Made by a program: the position numbers and the translations under genes. 64,000 nucleotides of DNA, taken from an uncultured SAR86 cluster bacterium. Its GTDB lineage: Bacteria; Pseudomonadota; Gammaproteobacteria; Magnimaribacterales; Magnimaribacteraceae. The stretch lies in the NCBI GenBank assembly GCA_902574355.1, contig CACGNN010000002.1, positions 62,001-126,000 of the forward strand, given 5' to 3'. Positions 8,303 to 17,896 of this stretch are shown here, piece after piece; position 1 is the stretch's first letter, and the number at the start of each line of letters is the position of its first letter. Under the pieces are notes generated by a model. The model was given only the letters and a program-made list of their open reading frames with translations. It was not told where the DNA came from and ran no database searches.

Positions 8303-9112
8303 ATGTTTAAAAATAAAATTCTAGGATTCCTTCTGGTACCTTTTCTGACTTATTCTTGCTCAGAAAATTCTGAAGTGAACTTAAGTGATTCTGCAATTAA
8401 TACAGGCTACGTTGAATATCTTTTTTGTGATTTTGGACCTGACATGAGCCAAGAGTCATTTTCAGAAATGCTAATAGAGTGGAATGAGATACTTGATGGT
8501 CTTGAGAATGCTGTGCCAATGTCTGTGGGACTTGTTCCTCGAACAGAAACTGATTTATATGATGGTATGTGGACTCTTGTTTGGGAATCCCAAGAACAGG
8601 CAAAAGAGGGTTGGGAAGAATGGATAGCTGGACCTGCAGCATCTTGGACTGAAAAAACAAGTAGCATAATATCTTGTGGAGCTTCTGATAATGGAGAGGA
8701 AGCTAACTATGGCTTCGATGTGAATGTTTACAGAGCTGCAAGTGAACCTGATACTGAACCTGGTGGAGTAGTTGGTTTTATGTTTTGTAGTTTCACTGAA
8801 GGCTTTGGAAAAGCAGAATTAGTATCAGGTTTAGATACTTTTAACGGCTGGTTAGATGCTGGACAAGAAATGGCCGGAACAGCATCTCCTTACTTCTATA
8901 CAATTCATGTACCCGATTTTGAGACACCTATCCAAGGATCATCGATAGGTTCCTATGATTACGCTTTTCATCACTTTTGGGATTCAGAGGAGTCTAGAGA
9001 AATAGGAGCACAACTTTTTGAAGCCAATGCTCCTCAAATAGATGGACCTCAACCTGAATGTAGTGAAATGCTTTTATTTGATTCGGTACCGTTTCGAACA
9101 CCTCAGATATAG
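8303..9112 (+). CDS. Lipoprotein with two tandem copies of an unknown domain
   Basis: A 269-residue exported lipoprotein. The signal peptide ends in LTYS-Cys19 (lipobox), and Ser20 favours outer-membrane sorting. The mature part holds two diverged copies of the same domain: copy 1 (about 33-125) and copy 2 (about 153-253). Both begin with an F-C pair (Cys42, Cys162, exactly 120 residues apart), have a W/F-x-E/G-x-L motif at 60 and 180, an FW/VW-[ED]-S-x-E block (about 94 and 226) and a closing Cys (125, 253), so each may hold one disulfide. The family was not recognised. AAGGAGAGG precedes the ATG. Its position between two ammonium-uptake operons suggests a nitrogen-related or surface-binding role only by proximity. 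Confidence 0.75.
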   Translation: MFKNKILGFLLVPFLTYSCSENSEVNLSDSAINTGYVEYLFCDFGPDMSQESFSEMLIEWNEILDGLENAVPMSVGLVPRTETDLYDGMWTLVWESQEQAKEGWEEWIAGPAASWTEKTSSIISCGASDNGEEANYGFDVNVYRAASEPDTEPGGVVGFMFCSFTEGFGKAELVSGLDTFNGWLDAGQEMAGTASPYFYTIHVPDFETPIQGSSIGSYDYAFHHFWDSEESREIGAQLFEANAPQIDGPQPECSEMLLFDSVPFRTPQI

Positions 9113-9300
9113 AAAAGCTTCAAATAACAAAAAAAGGTGCGTTTTAAGTAACTTTTTTTCACTTATTTACACTTTTTTATTCTAATTCTAACTAGAAAAC
9201 ACTAATAAATATGTTTTTAAACTATAATTGAACTTTACATACGTTGGGTTCTTATTTTAATAGTAAGTATTTAGTCTATAGTGAAAGGAATAAATAATAG

Positions 9301-9648
<348 letters not shown>

Positions 9649-9663
9649 ACTATAGGTGATCTC

Positions 9664-10941
9664 ATGATAAAAAAACTTTTTCTTTTTAGTACTTTAATTT
9701 TTTCTTTTACTATTTCAGCAGATGAATTGAATTCAGGAGATACTGCCTGGATACTAACTTCAACTGCATTAGTCCTGTTTATGACTCTACCAGGGCTTTC
9801 CCTTTTCTATGCGGGACTGGTAAGAAGTAAAAATGCGATATCAGTTTTAATGCAATGTTTTGCTATAGCTTGTATCGTCTCCGTCGCTTGGGTTGTCTAC
9901 GGATACAGTCTTGCCTTTACTGAGGGCAATGCCTTTATTGGAGGTACAAGCGCATTTTTCTTAAGTGGCATTGGTAGAGATACTTTGGCTCCCGGGACAA
10001 CCATGCCCCATTCTTTATTTGTAATATTTCAAATGACTTTTGCCATCATCACACCAGCTTTGGTTGTTGGAGCATTTGCAGAAAGAATGAAATTCGGTGC
10101 AATGTGCTTATTTTCCTTGCTTTGGTTTACGGTAGTTTATCTGCCTGCTTGCCATATGATATGGGGAGGAGGTTACCTAGCCGATGTTAAGGATTTTGCC
10201 GGTGGTCTTGTTGTGCACTTAACTTGTGGAGTTGGTGCTTTAGTTATAGCCATCGTATTAGGTCCAAGAAAAGGTTTTCCTTCAACAGCTATGCCACCTC
10301 ATAACAGAACAATGGTAGTTACTGGAGCTGCCATGCTTTGGGTTGGCTGGTTTGGGTTTAATGCCGGAAGTTCTTGGGCTGCTGATGGTCTTGCGGGCAT
10401 GGCTATGCTTGTAACGCATATAAGTGCAGCTACAGGAGCCTTAACTTGGATGGCTATTGAATGGATTAAAGGAGGTAAGCCTACAATAGTTGGTATAGCA
10501 ACTGGTATGGTTGCAGGCCTAGCTACTATTACACCTGCATCAGGTAGTGTTGGACCAGAGGGTGCATTATTAATTGGTCTAATGGCAGGTTCAATATGCT
10601 TCTATGCTACCCAAGCTGTGAAGGGTTTATTTGGAATAGATGACTCCTTAGATGTATTTCCTGTTCACGGTGTAGGAGGAATAATCGGTATTATTATGGT
10701 AAGTTTTCTAGGCGTCCAAGGTGGTTTTCTTGGCTCTAGTGCTGGTGAAGAATGGATTCCTATGGAACAGTTTGTTATTCAATTAAAGGGAATTGCTGTT
10801 ATAGGTTTATGGACTGCTGTTGCCTCGTGGATAATTCTAAGATTAATCGGTTCTTTTACTTCCTTAAGAGTTAGTGAAGAAGAGGAATACGAAGGTTTAG
10901 ATGTTACTGAGCATGAAGAAAGAGGTTACGATTTAACTTGA
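9664..10941 (+). CDS. amtB: Ammonium transporter with signal peptide (second copy)
   Basis: A 425-residue Amt channel that, unlike the first copy, begins with a cleavable-type signal peptide (residues 1-20, ending near FTISADEL), as E. coli AmtB does. Pore histidines are in GGLVVHLTC and FPVHGVGG, with the Asp in VKDFAGG. AGLVRSKN and GAFAERMKF are present. The cytoplasmic tail contains EGLDVTEHEERGYDL, a PII-interaction type. The two Amt proteins are too different to be a recent duplication, so the cell has two distinct Amt types, each with its own PII partner. Confidence 0.95.
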   Translation: MIKKLFLFSTLIFSFTISADELNSGDTAWILTSTALVLFMTLPGLSLFYAGLVRSKNAISVLMQCFAIACIVSVAWVVYGYSLAFTEGNAFIGGTSAFFLSGIGRDTLAPGTTMPHSLFVIFQMTFAIITPALVVGAFAERMKFGAMCLFSLLWFTVVYLPACHMIWGGGYLADVKDFAGGLVVHLTCGVGALVIAIVLGPRKGFPSTAMPPHNRTMVVTGAAMLWVGWFGFNAGSSWAADGLAGMAMLVTHISAATGALTWMAIEWIKGGKPTIVGIATGMVAGLATITPASGSVGPEGALLIGLMAGSICFYATQAVKGLFGIDDSLDVFPVHGVGGIIGIIMVSFLGVQGGFLGSSAGEEWIPMEQFVIQLKGIAVIGLWTAVASWIILRLIGSFTSLRVSEEEEYEGLDVTEHEERGYDLT

Positions 10942-10960
10942 GATTTTACTTATCAAAAAA

Positions 10961-10986
10961 ACCGGCTAATCAGCCGGTTTTTTTTT
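10961..10986 (+). terminator. Rho-independent terminator after amtB (second copy)
   Basis: ACCGGCT (10961-10967), loop AATC, AGCCGGT (10972-10978), followed by a T-tract; the preceding A-run extends the stem by pairing with the T-tract. It ends only about 25 bases before the GTG of miaA, so the miaA promoter must overlap the terminator or miaA depends on read-through. Confidence 0.93.
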
Positions 10987-11010
10987 CTTTTAATAAACTA
11001 TCATATATGA

Positions 11011-11949
11011 GTGGAAAAGAGATTAATTGTTACGCTAATGGGTCCAACAGGAGTGGGGAAAACCGACTTAGCAATAGAGTTATATAAGAACTTAGATATC
11101 AATATTATAAGTGTTGATTCTGTTCAGATTTATAAACATTTGAATATAGGGAGCGGAAAACCATCATCAAAGGTTCTTAAGAAATATCCTCATGAATTAA
11201 TTGATATCTTAAAACCTGATGAAAGTTATTCCACTTCACAATTTCAAGATGATGTCATCGACTCCATAAAAAATGCATTTCAAACCAAGAGAATACCTTT
11301 ACTCGTCGGCGGAACAATGATGTATTTTCACCACTTGGTAAATGGTATTTCAAGATTACCTCCAGTAGACAGTCAAATAAGACTCAGAGTTAAAAAGGAG
11401 TTTGAAGAGAGAGGGGTACATGAAATGCATAAATATTTAGAAAAAATAGATCAAAATTCTTCTTTAAAAATTCATCAAAATGATACCCAAAGAATTAAAA
11501 GAGCTATTGAGGTTTTTTTAGCAACGGGTAAAGAGCTTTCTAAATGGCAGACTGAAAATAAAAAAGAAATAAATGAGGTAATAAGCGAATCTAATTTAAT
11601 TCAAATTGCCATTAAGCCTCAAGACAAAGACATACATCGACAGATTATTGCAAAAAGATTTAAAGGAATGATCCAAAATGGACTGATTGAAGAGGTGGAA
11701 GGCATTCTTGGACGCAAAGGAATGAGTCCAAACTCTCAATCAATGAAGAGTGTAGGATATCGTCAGGTATGTGAATATTTAGCAGGAGATTACAGTCTTG
11801 ATGATATGATTGATAGAGGTATTAATTCAACAAGACAACTGGCTAAAAGACAAATGACATGGATGAGAAGCTGGGACAATATAATTTTTCTAGAGAATAA
11901 TTCTTCTCTCTTTACTTCGGTAAAGGATTTAATTTTAAAAAATTCATGA
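11011..11949 (+). CDS. miaA: tRNA dimethylallyltransferase
   Basis: A 312-residue MiaA with P-loop GPTGVGKTDLA (about residues 11-21), the SVDSVQIYKHLNIGSGKPS substrate-binding block and GGTMMYFHHLVNG. It transfers a dimethylallyl group to A37 of tRNAs reading UNN codons. The start is GTG; an ATG four bases upstream is out of frame. The gene begins just after the amtB terminator. Its stop overlaps the hflX ATG by four bases (ATGA), so the two are translationally coupled. hfq, usually between miaA and hflX in gammaproteobacteria, is absent here. Confidence 0.96.
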   Translation: MEKRLIVTLMGPTGVGKTDLAIELYKNLDINIISVDSVQIYKHLNIGSGKPSSKVLKKYPHELIDILKPDESYSTSQFQDDVIDSIKNAFQTKRIPLLVGGTMMYFHHLVNGISRLPPVDSQIRLRVKKEFEERGVHEMHKYLEKIDQNSSLKIHQNDTQRIKRAIEVFLATGKELSKWQTENKKEINEVISESNLIQIAIKPQDKDIHRQIIAKRFKGMIQNGLIEEVEGILGRKGMSPNSQSMKSVGYRQVCEYLAGDYSLDDMIDRGINSTRQLAKRQMTWMRSWDNIIFLENNSSLFTSVKDLILKNS

Positions 11950-13244
11950 ATATAAAAGAAACATCACCACAATCCATACTTGTACACGTGGAAAGGTTTT
12001 CTTTAACTAAAGATTTACAACTAGAAGCAAAAGAAGAGTTTAAAGAACTGTGTATGTCTTCAGGTGCAGGTGTTTGTGCGGAAATAACATGTAAGATTGA
12101 TAGACCTTCTCCTAATTATTTTGTGAAACTAGGCAAACTCAATGAAATTAAAGAGCTCGTAAAACTAAATAAATGCGGATTAGTTATTTTTAATAATGAT
12201 CTATCTCCTTCTCAAGAAAGAAATTTAGAAAAATACCTTGGAACTCGAGTTTTGGATCGTACATCATTAATTCTTGATATCTTTGCAACAAGAGCAACAA
12301 GCCATATTGGAAAGCTACAAGTTGAATTGGCTCAATTAACTCATCTTTCTACTAGGCTGGTTAGAGGATGGAGCCACCTTGAAAGGCAAAAGGGAGGCAT
12401 AGGGTTAAGAGGCCCAGGTGAAACGCAATTAGAAACAGATAGAAGACTTATAGGCCATAGAATAAAAAGTTTGAAGAAGAGATTAAATAAGGCACATAAT
12501 CAGAAAGAAATAAATCGTTACGCAAGAAGTAAAGGTAAAGAAATGGTCGTAGCACTTGTGGGGTATACAAATGCGGGTAAAACTACTTTATTTAATCATC
12601 TTACTCAAAATAATCTGTATGCTGCTGACAAACCTTTTGCGACCCTAGATTCAGTCACCAGAAAGAATAGTAAACAAGAGCTGCAGCATATTTTATTCGC
12701 TGATACTGTTGGGTTTATTTCCAATCTTCCAACACAACTCATTGAATCATTTAAAGCAACGTTGGATGATCTGAGTTCAGCAGATCTTCTACTACATGTT
12801 GTTGACATTTCAGATAAAGATCACAGATTTAAAGTGAAAGAAGTAGAGAGAATTTTAAAAGATTTGGACTTATCGGATAAGCTTCTAATAAGAGTGAATA
12901 ATAAGACTGATAAACTTGATATATCGTCTCTGAACGAGTTATCACAAGAAAGTTTTGATCAGGTTTGGATATCGTCAACGGCACAAAAAGGTTTCGCAAG
13001 TTTATATGATGCTATCAACACCAAGCTTAAAGGTAAAATAACTACTAATTGGGTAAGCTTAACAAATGACTTAGGTTGGTTGAGATCTGAGCTTTATTCA
13101 TCTGGAAGTGTGCTAGAAGAGAGAATATCTAACGAAGGTCTGATAGAATTACATCTTGAAAATTTTCAAAATGACCTCATTAAGTTATTGGAAGTTGATG
13201 GTTTCGACTTAATCAAAGAAAAACAAACACAGGAAGCAATATAA
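11946..13244 (+). CDS. hflX: Ribosome-associated GTPase HflX
   Basis: A 432-residue HflX. The N-terminal HflX domain with the glycine-rich linker (GGIGLRGPGETQLETDRR) is followed by a coiled-coil segment and a GTPase domain with G1 VGYTNAGKTTL, the threonine switch (FATLDSVTR), G3 DTVGF and G4 in NKTDK. HflX splits stalled or hibernating ribosomes. It starts inside the miaA stop and ends directly before hflK, in the usual order minus hfq. Confidence 0.96.
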   Translation: MNIKETSPQSILVHVERFSLTKDLQLEAKEEFKELCMSSGAGVCAEITCKIDRPSPNYFVKLGKLNEIKELVKLNKCGLVIFNNDLSPSQERNLEKYLGTRVLDRTSLILDIFATRATSHIGKLQVELAQLTHLSTRLVRGWSHLERQKGGIGLRGPGETQLETDRRLIGHRIKSLKKRLNKAHNQKEINRYARSKGKEMVVALVGYTNAGKTTLFNHLTQNNLYAADKPFATLDSVTRKNSKQELQHILFADTVGFISNLPTQLIESFKATLDDLSSADLLLHVVDISDKDHRFKVKEVERILKDLDLSDKLLIRVNNKTDKLDISSLNELSQESFDQVWISSTAQKGFASLYDAINTKLKGKITTNWVSLTNDLGWLRSELYSSGSVLEERISNEGLIELHLENFQNDLIKLLEVDGFDLIKEKQTQEAI

Positions 13245-14372
13245 ATGTCTTGGAATGGAAATGATAATAAAGATCCTTGGGGAAGAAATGACACTCCTCC
13301 GGAGATCGACGAAGTAATTAAAAAAGTCAGACAAAGAATAGAATCTATTTTTGGAGGAGGATCTTCAGGTGACTCTTCAGACGGCGGTGGGTTCAGCCTT
13401 AAGAGTTTACCTTTGATTTTAGGCGTATTAGTGCTGTTATGGGTAGGAGCTGGAATATATCAGGTTGAGCAGGCAGAAAGGTCAGTAGTACTTAGGCTGG
13501 GTAAATTTCAAGAAATCAAAGGCCCCGGCTTGAGATGGAATCCTCCCATCATTGACGCTTGGGAGATTGTTGATGTAGTAAGAGTTAGGCCACATCGACA
13601 CGATGCTTTGATGCTTACTAAAGATGAAAATATTGTTGATGTGACAGTCTCTATTCAGTACCAAATTGCAGACCCACAAAAGTATGTTTTAGACATTAGA
13701 GACGCTGATGCCAGTTTAGTTCAAGCGACTGAAAGCGCGTTAAGACATGTTGTAGGCGGTTCAATTATGGATGATACTCTTACAACGGGTCGTGAGCTAA
13801 TTGCGCAAGAAGTTAAGACCAGATTACAACGTTACTTGAATAAATATAACACTGGTTTGGAAGTTGTAATTGTAAATATCGAAGACTCTTCACCTCCAAA
13901 TCAAGTGCAAGAAGCCTTTGATGATGTTATCAAAGCAAGGGAAGACGAAGTTAGAGCGAGAAATGAAGCAGAAACTTACGCTAATGGCTTGGTACCAGAA
14001 GCCAGAGGACAAGCACAGAGAATGTTACAAGATGCTGAGGCATATAAAGAGCAAGTCATATCCGAGGCTGAAGGTGATGCAACCCGTTTTAATCTTCTTT
14101 TATCTGAATATCAAAAAGCTCCAGATGTAACTCGTAATCGTTTATATTTGGATTCGATTCAAGGAGTAATGTCTAACAGTACAAAGGTTATGATAGACGT
14201 AGAAGGTGGAAATAATATACTTTATCTGCCCTTAGATAAGATTGCTGAGTCAGCTAGAGGAGTTGAGAACTTGAATATACCAAGCTCATCAGGGAATGCA
14301 TCAATAAGTGACTTAACAAATCAGGTTATTGAAGAGATAAGGCGAAGAAACAGACAAGAGGAACGAAGATAA
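13245..14372 (+). CDS. hflK: FtsH protease modulator HflK (SPFH/band 7 protein)
   Basis: A 375-residue membrane protein: a glycine/serine-rich cytoplasmic N-terminus (WGRNDTPPEIDEV), one membrane segment at about 56-74, then an SPFH domain (ERSVVLRLGKF onward) and a long alpha-helical region rich in Glu/Arg/Ala. HflK and HflC form a periplasm-facing cage around FtsH in the inner membrane. It starts one base after the hflX stop and overlaps hflC by a single base (TAATG), so subunit production is coupled. Confidence 0.96.
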   Translation: MSWNGNDNKDPWGRNDTPPEIDEVIKKVRQRIESIFGGGSSGDSSDGGGFSLKSLPLILGVLVLLWVGAGIYQVEQAERSVVLRLGKFQEIKGPGLRWNPPIIDAWEIVDVVRVRPHRHDALMLTKDENIVDVTVSIQYQIADPQKYVLDIRDADASLVQATESALRHVVGGSIMDDTLTTGRELIAQEVKTRLQRYLNKYNTGLEVVIVNIEDSSPPNQVQEAFDDVIKAREDEVRARNEAETYANGLVPEARGQAQRMLQDAEAYKEQVISEAEGDATRFNLLLSEYQKAPDVTRNRLYLDSIQGVMSNSTKVMIDVEGGNNILYLPLDKIAESARGVENLNIPSSSGNASISDLTNQVIEEIRRRNRQEERR

Positions 14373-15247
14373 TGAAAACATTAAGACTTTTACTGATACC
14401 TATATTGATAGCTTTTATAGCTTTAATCTCGGCCTCAATTTTCGTAGTAAAAGAGACTGAGAGGGCGGTTAAACTAAGATTTGGAGAAGTCGTAGAAGCC
14501 GATGTACCTCCAGGATTACATTTTAAACTTCCAATCATTAATACAGTTAGAAAATTTGATGCAAGAATTCTAACTCTAGATGCTGCACCTCAAAGCTATC
14601 TAACATCTGAAAAGAAAGCTTTAACCGTTGATTCATTTGTAAAATGGAGAGTAAGCGATGTAGAAAAGTATTTCACTACTACAGGTGGTGATGAGGAAAG
14701 ATTGAGAAGACTTTTAATCCAAAGGGTCGATGCCGGTTTAAGAAATGAATTTGGCACAAGGACAGTTAATGAAGTTGTTTCTGGAGAAAGAGACGAACTC
14801 ATGGATAAACTTACACTTCAACTAGATAATATAGCTGTTGAAGAGTTGGGTGTACAGGTAATAGATTTGAGAGTCAAAAAGATAGATCTCCCTCCAGAAG
14901 TTAGTGAGTCGGTGTACAACCGAATGAGAACAGAGAGAGAAAGGCTAGCTAAAGAACTTAGAGCGCAAGGTAATGAGGTTGCTGAAAAAATTCGAGCAAC
15001 AGCTGACAAAGAAAAAACTATCATTCTCGCTGATGCTTACAGACAAGCAGAGGAAACAAAAGGAAACGGAGATGCAACAGCAGCAGCAACATATGCTAAT
15101 GCTTATTCCAAAGATCCAGAATTCTATGATTTCACAAGGAGTTTAAAGGCATATCAATCAACTTTTGGAAGTAAATCAGATATCCTTTTAATAAATCCTG
15201 ACAGTGATTTCTTTAAATATCTAGATAATTCTAAAGCTACAGATTAG
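14372..15247 (+). CDS. hflC: FtsH protease modulator HflC (SPFH/band 7 protein)
   Basis: A 291-residue partner of HflK. An N-terminal signal anchor (about 5-25) is followed by the SPFH domain (ETERAVKLRFGEV) and helices with the QGNEVAEKIRATADKEKT type repeat. Length and order match HflC. It acts with HflK and FtsH in membrane protein quality control. The TAATG overlap with hflK and the three-base gap to hisZ place it inside one operon running from miaA to purA or beyond. Confidence 0.96.
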   Translation: MKTLRLLLIPILIAFIALISASIFVVKETERAVKLRFGEVVEADVPPGLHFKLPIINTVRKFDARILTLDAAPQSYLTSEKKALTVDSFVKWRVSDVEKYFTTTGGDEERLRRLLIQRVDAGLRNEFGTRTVNEVVSGERDELMDKLTLQLDNIAVEELGVQVIDLRVKKIDLPPEVSESVYNRMRTERERLAKELRAQGNEVAEKIRATADKEKTIILADAYRQAEETKGNGDATAAATYANAYSKDPEFYDFTRSLKAYQSTFGSKSDILLINPDSDFFKYLDNSKATD

Positions 15248-15250
15248 TAG

Positions 15251-16219
15251 ATGAGTTCAAAAATACGCTGGAGCTTACCCGATGGCGTAGACGAACTTCT
15301 CCCACCTAAAGCAATCGAGGTGGAGATGTTGAGAAGGAAATTGATTGATGAATATATTTCCTCTGGCTTTGAATTAATTACACCTCCTTTATTAGAATTA
15401 TCTGAATCAATAGGTGGTGAGGCTCATGATGAGATTAAGTCACATGCATTTAGTTTCAAAGATAATTTAACTGGTAAAGATCTATCCATAAGGCCAGATA
15501 TTTCAGAACAAGCCTCCAGGATAGATGCTTATCGAATACAGTCTAATGAAGTGGTAAAACTCTGTTATGCAGGAGAGGTTGTCAAGAGCAAGGCATCAAA
15601 GTCATTAAGATCAAGAACGACTATACAAGTAGGCGCTGAAATATTTGGAGATTCTTCCAACGAGGCTGAATTAGAGAGTATAAATTTAATGTTAAAGAGC
15701 CTCGAGATTGCGGGTATAAAAAATATAACTCTTAGTCTTGGTCATGCCGCATTTACTTCTTCCGTCCTCGAACCCTTCAAGAAATTAGGTAAAGAAATTT
15801 TTGTAGACTTAGAAATAGCTCTTTCTAAAAAATCTAAACCTGATTTAGATAAAATAATTCCAGATTCATACAAAAATAAACAATCTTTAATATCACTATG
15901 CGATATGTATGGTGAGATTGACATAATCCAGTCCGCAAAAGAAAGTTTTTCTTACTTTGAGACAACTCAAAATTTTATGGATGATCTTGAAGGCTTGGCA
16001 ACCAAGCTAATAGATAAATCTGGAATAAATTTACATGTTGATTTAGCTGAGGTTCAAGGATTCAAATATCATAATGGAGTTGTATTTTCCGCGTATTCCG
16101 ATTCAGCAGGTTACGTGCTTGCAAAAGGTGGAAGATATGATGGTCTAAGAAAACAATCAGACCGCGATAGACCGGCTGTAGGATTTGATCTAGATTTAGT
16201 TTCAGTTTCTAATCTATAG
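15251..16219 (+). CDS. hisZ: ATP phosphoribosyltransferase regulatory subunit
   Basis: A 322-residue protein homologous to the HisRS catalytic core without the anticodon domain: PDGVDELLPPKA at the start, a class II motif 2-like LSIRPDISEQASRI and a late GGRYDGLRKQ block. HisZ lacks aminoacylation activity and forms the hetero-octamer with short-form HisG, conferring histidine feedback. Its place after hflC and before purA is the standard gammaproteobacterial position. Length is somewhat short compared with about 385-395 in Pseudomonas, but close to other minimal HisZ proteins. Confidence 0.88.
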   Translation: MSSKIRWSLPDGVDELLPPKAIEVEMLRRKLIDEYISSGFELITPPLLELSESIGGEAHDEIKSHAFSFKDNLTGKDLSIRPDISEQASRIDAYRIQSNEVVKLCYAGEVVKSKASKSLRSRTTIQVGAEIFGDSSNEAELESINLMLKSLEIAGIKNITLSLGHAAFTSSVLEPFKKLGKEIFVDLEIALSKKSKPDLDKIIPDSYKNKQSLISLCDMYGEIDIIQSAKESFSYFETTQNFMDDLEGLATKLIDKSGINLHVDLAEVQGFKYHNGVVFSAYSDSAGYVLAKGGRYDGLRKQSDRDRPAVGFDLDLVSVSNL

Positions 16220-16229
16220 GAATGTAAGT

Positions 16230-17507
16230 ATGAATCTAAATATCTCTTTACTTGGCCTTCAGTGGGGTGACGAAGGAAAAGGCAAGGTTGTGGATAACCT
16301 TGCAAATGATTTAGATGCCGCCGTAAGGTATCAGGGTGGTCATAATGCTGGTCATACTTTAATAATGAATGGAAAAAAAATTGTTTTTCATTTATTACCT
16401 TCAGCAATATGTCATGAAAATATAAAGTGTTTTATAGCAAGAGGGGTTGTTGTGAGTTTAGATGCTTTATTCTCGGAGTTAGCCGAAGCGAATGAAGTTT
16501 TAGGAAATATAGAAGACAGACTCATAATAAGTTCAGCTTGCAGTCTTATTCAACCTTACCATATAAAGTTAGATCAACTTAGAGAGCATTCTGCTAATTT
16601 AACAAAAATAGGAACAACAGGAAGAGGAATCGGAACATCATACGAAGACAAAGTTGGAAGAAGGTCAGTACGAATTTCAGACCTATATGATGAAAGAAAA
16701 TTAAATGATAAATTGACGCAAGCTTTAGATTTTTATAATTCAATTTTTGAACATTCATTTGGTACATCTAAAATCGATCTAAATGAATTGGTAGATTTAA
16801 ATTTGAGACAAGCTGAAAAATTAAAGCCTTATGTTGGAAATGTAATAGAAGAAATTAGAGAATTACAAAAATCTAAAAAGAAAATACTCTATGAAGGTGC
16901 TCAAGGTGCTTTATTAGATATAAGCTTAGGAACTTATCCGTTTGTAACATCAAGTAACTTAATTGGGGGTGTTCCAGCTGGTGCGGGAATTAGTCCATCT
17001 GATATTGATTATACGATAGGAATTACCAAGGCTTATACTACAAGAGTTGGCGAAGGACCGTTTCCTACGGAGTTATTTGATGAGATGGGAACTTACTTAG
17101 CTGAAACGGGTGGTGAGGTTGGAGCTACTACTGGAAGACCGAGGAGATGTGGATGGCTAGATGGTTTCCTTCTAAAGAATATGGTTAAAGTCAGTGGCGT
17201 AGACGGACTGTGCTTAACTAAGATAGATGTTTTGGACGGCTTAGAAAAAATAAAGATATGTAATGCGTATTCTAGTGAACTTACCGAAGCTGAAATGATA
17301 GAAACTATGGATCTAGAGTTTGCTAAGCCAGAATATCTTGAGATGCCAGGTTGGTCTAAACCTACAGCAGGACAAACTTCATATGAAGAACTTGATGATA
17401 ATGCTAAATCTTTTGTTGAGAAAATAGAAGAAATTTCAGGGGTTCCTGTTATTATGATTTCAACTGGACCAAAGCGAGAAGATACAATTATTAGAAAAGA
17501 TATATAA
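16230..17507 (+). CDS. purA: Adenylosuccinate synthetase
   Basis: A 425-residue PurA with the N-terminal GTP/IMP loop LQWGDEGKGKVVD, the GGHNAGHT motif, TTGRGIGTSYEDKVGR and VGEGPFPTEL. It links IMP and aspartate using GTP in AMP synthesis. Length matches the family (about 430). It follows hisZ by ten bases with AGGAATG-type spacing, and is followed after three bases by a small exported protein, so transcription probably continues. Confidence 0.97.
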   Translation: MNLNISLLGLQWGDEGKGKVVDNLANDLDAAVRYQGGHNAGHTLIMNGKKIVFHLLPSAICHENIKCFIARGVVVSLDALFSELAEANEVLGNIEDRLIISSACSLIQPYHIKLDQLREHSANLTKIGTTGRGIGTSYEDKVGRRSVRISDLYDERKLNDKLTQALDFYNSIFEHSFGTSKIDLNELVDLNLRQAEKLKPYVGNVIEEIRELQKSKKKILYEGAQGALLDISLGTYPFVTSSNLIGGVPAGAGISPSDIDYTIGITKAYTTRVGEGPFPTELFDEMGTYLAETGGEVGATTGRPRRCGWLDGFLLKNMVKVSGVDGLCLTKIDVLDGLEKIKICNAYSSELTEAEMIETMDLEFAKPEYLEMPGWSKPTAGQTSYEELDDNAKSFVEKIEEISGVPVIMISTGPKREDTIIRKDI

Positions 17508-17510
17508 GAA

Positions 17511-17891
17511 ATGCGATACCTCTTTTTATTTATTTTAACCTTTCCTCTCTTAATACAATCTGATGATTTGGAGTTTAAAGAAGGTGACGAATTTGTTGCA
17601 GATAAATTCGAAACCATTGCCTTATTTTTCTACAAGTCAGATGCTACTAGAGTAGACATCGCGAGAGACTTATCCTTCTCTATTCACGACTTCATGACTT
17701 ATGGCGCTGTAGATCGGAGAGATATTTATAAGATCAAACGCGGTGAAACTTTTATTCTCAAAGATAATTATAGAGATGGTGATATCTTTGAGGTTAATCT
17801 AAAAAGTTCGCGTACTACCAGAGAAAAATTTTTCGTTCTTTCTGAAGATTTAAAGAATGCATCCATCACTCTGATTACTGAAGAGTCTTAA
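17511..17891 (+). CDS. Small exported protein of unknown function
   Basis: A 126-residue protein with a clear signal peptide (hydrophobic core 3-15, likely cleavage near LIQS-DD). The mature part is charged and contains no cysteine, so it is periplasmic rather than a lipoprotein. Aromatic and acidic residues alternate in a beta-rich pattern (GETFILKDNYRDGDIFEVNLK). I do not recognise a family. It starts three bases after purA and ends five bases before the DUF3604 gene, so it is probably cotranscribed with both. Confidence 0.65.
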   Translation: MRYLFLFILTFPLLIQSDDLEFKEGDEFVADKFETIALFFYKSDATRVDIARDLSFSIHDFMTYGAVDRRDIYKIKRGETFILKDNYRDGDIFEVNLKSSRTTREKFFVLSEDLKNASITLITEES

Positions 17892-17896
17892 TATCC

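Noticed and set aside
9121-9180. T-rich stretch after the lipoprotein as a terminator
   Set aside because: Several T-runs occur but no stem of useful length precedes them.
17093-17617. Long minus-strand open frame (174 codons) opposite purA
   Set aside because: Antisense to well-conserved purA codons; Ser-rich composition typical of a shadow frame.
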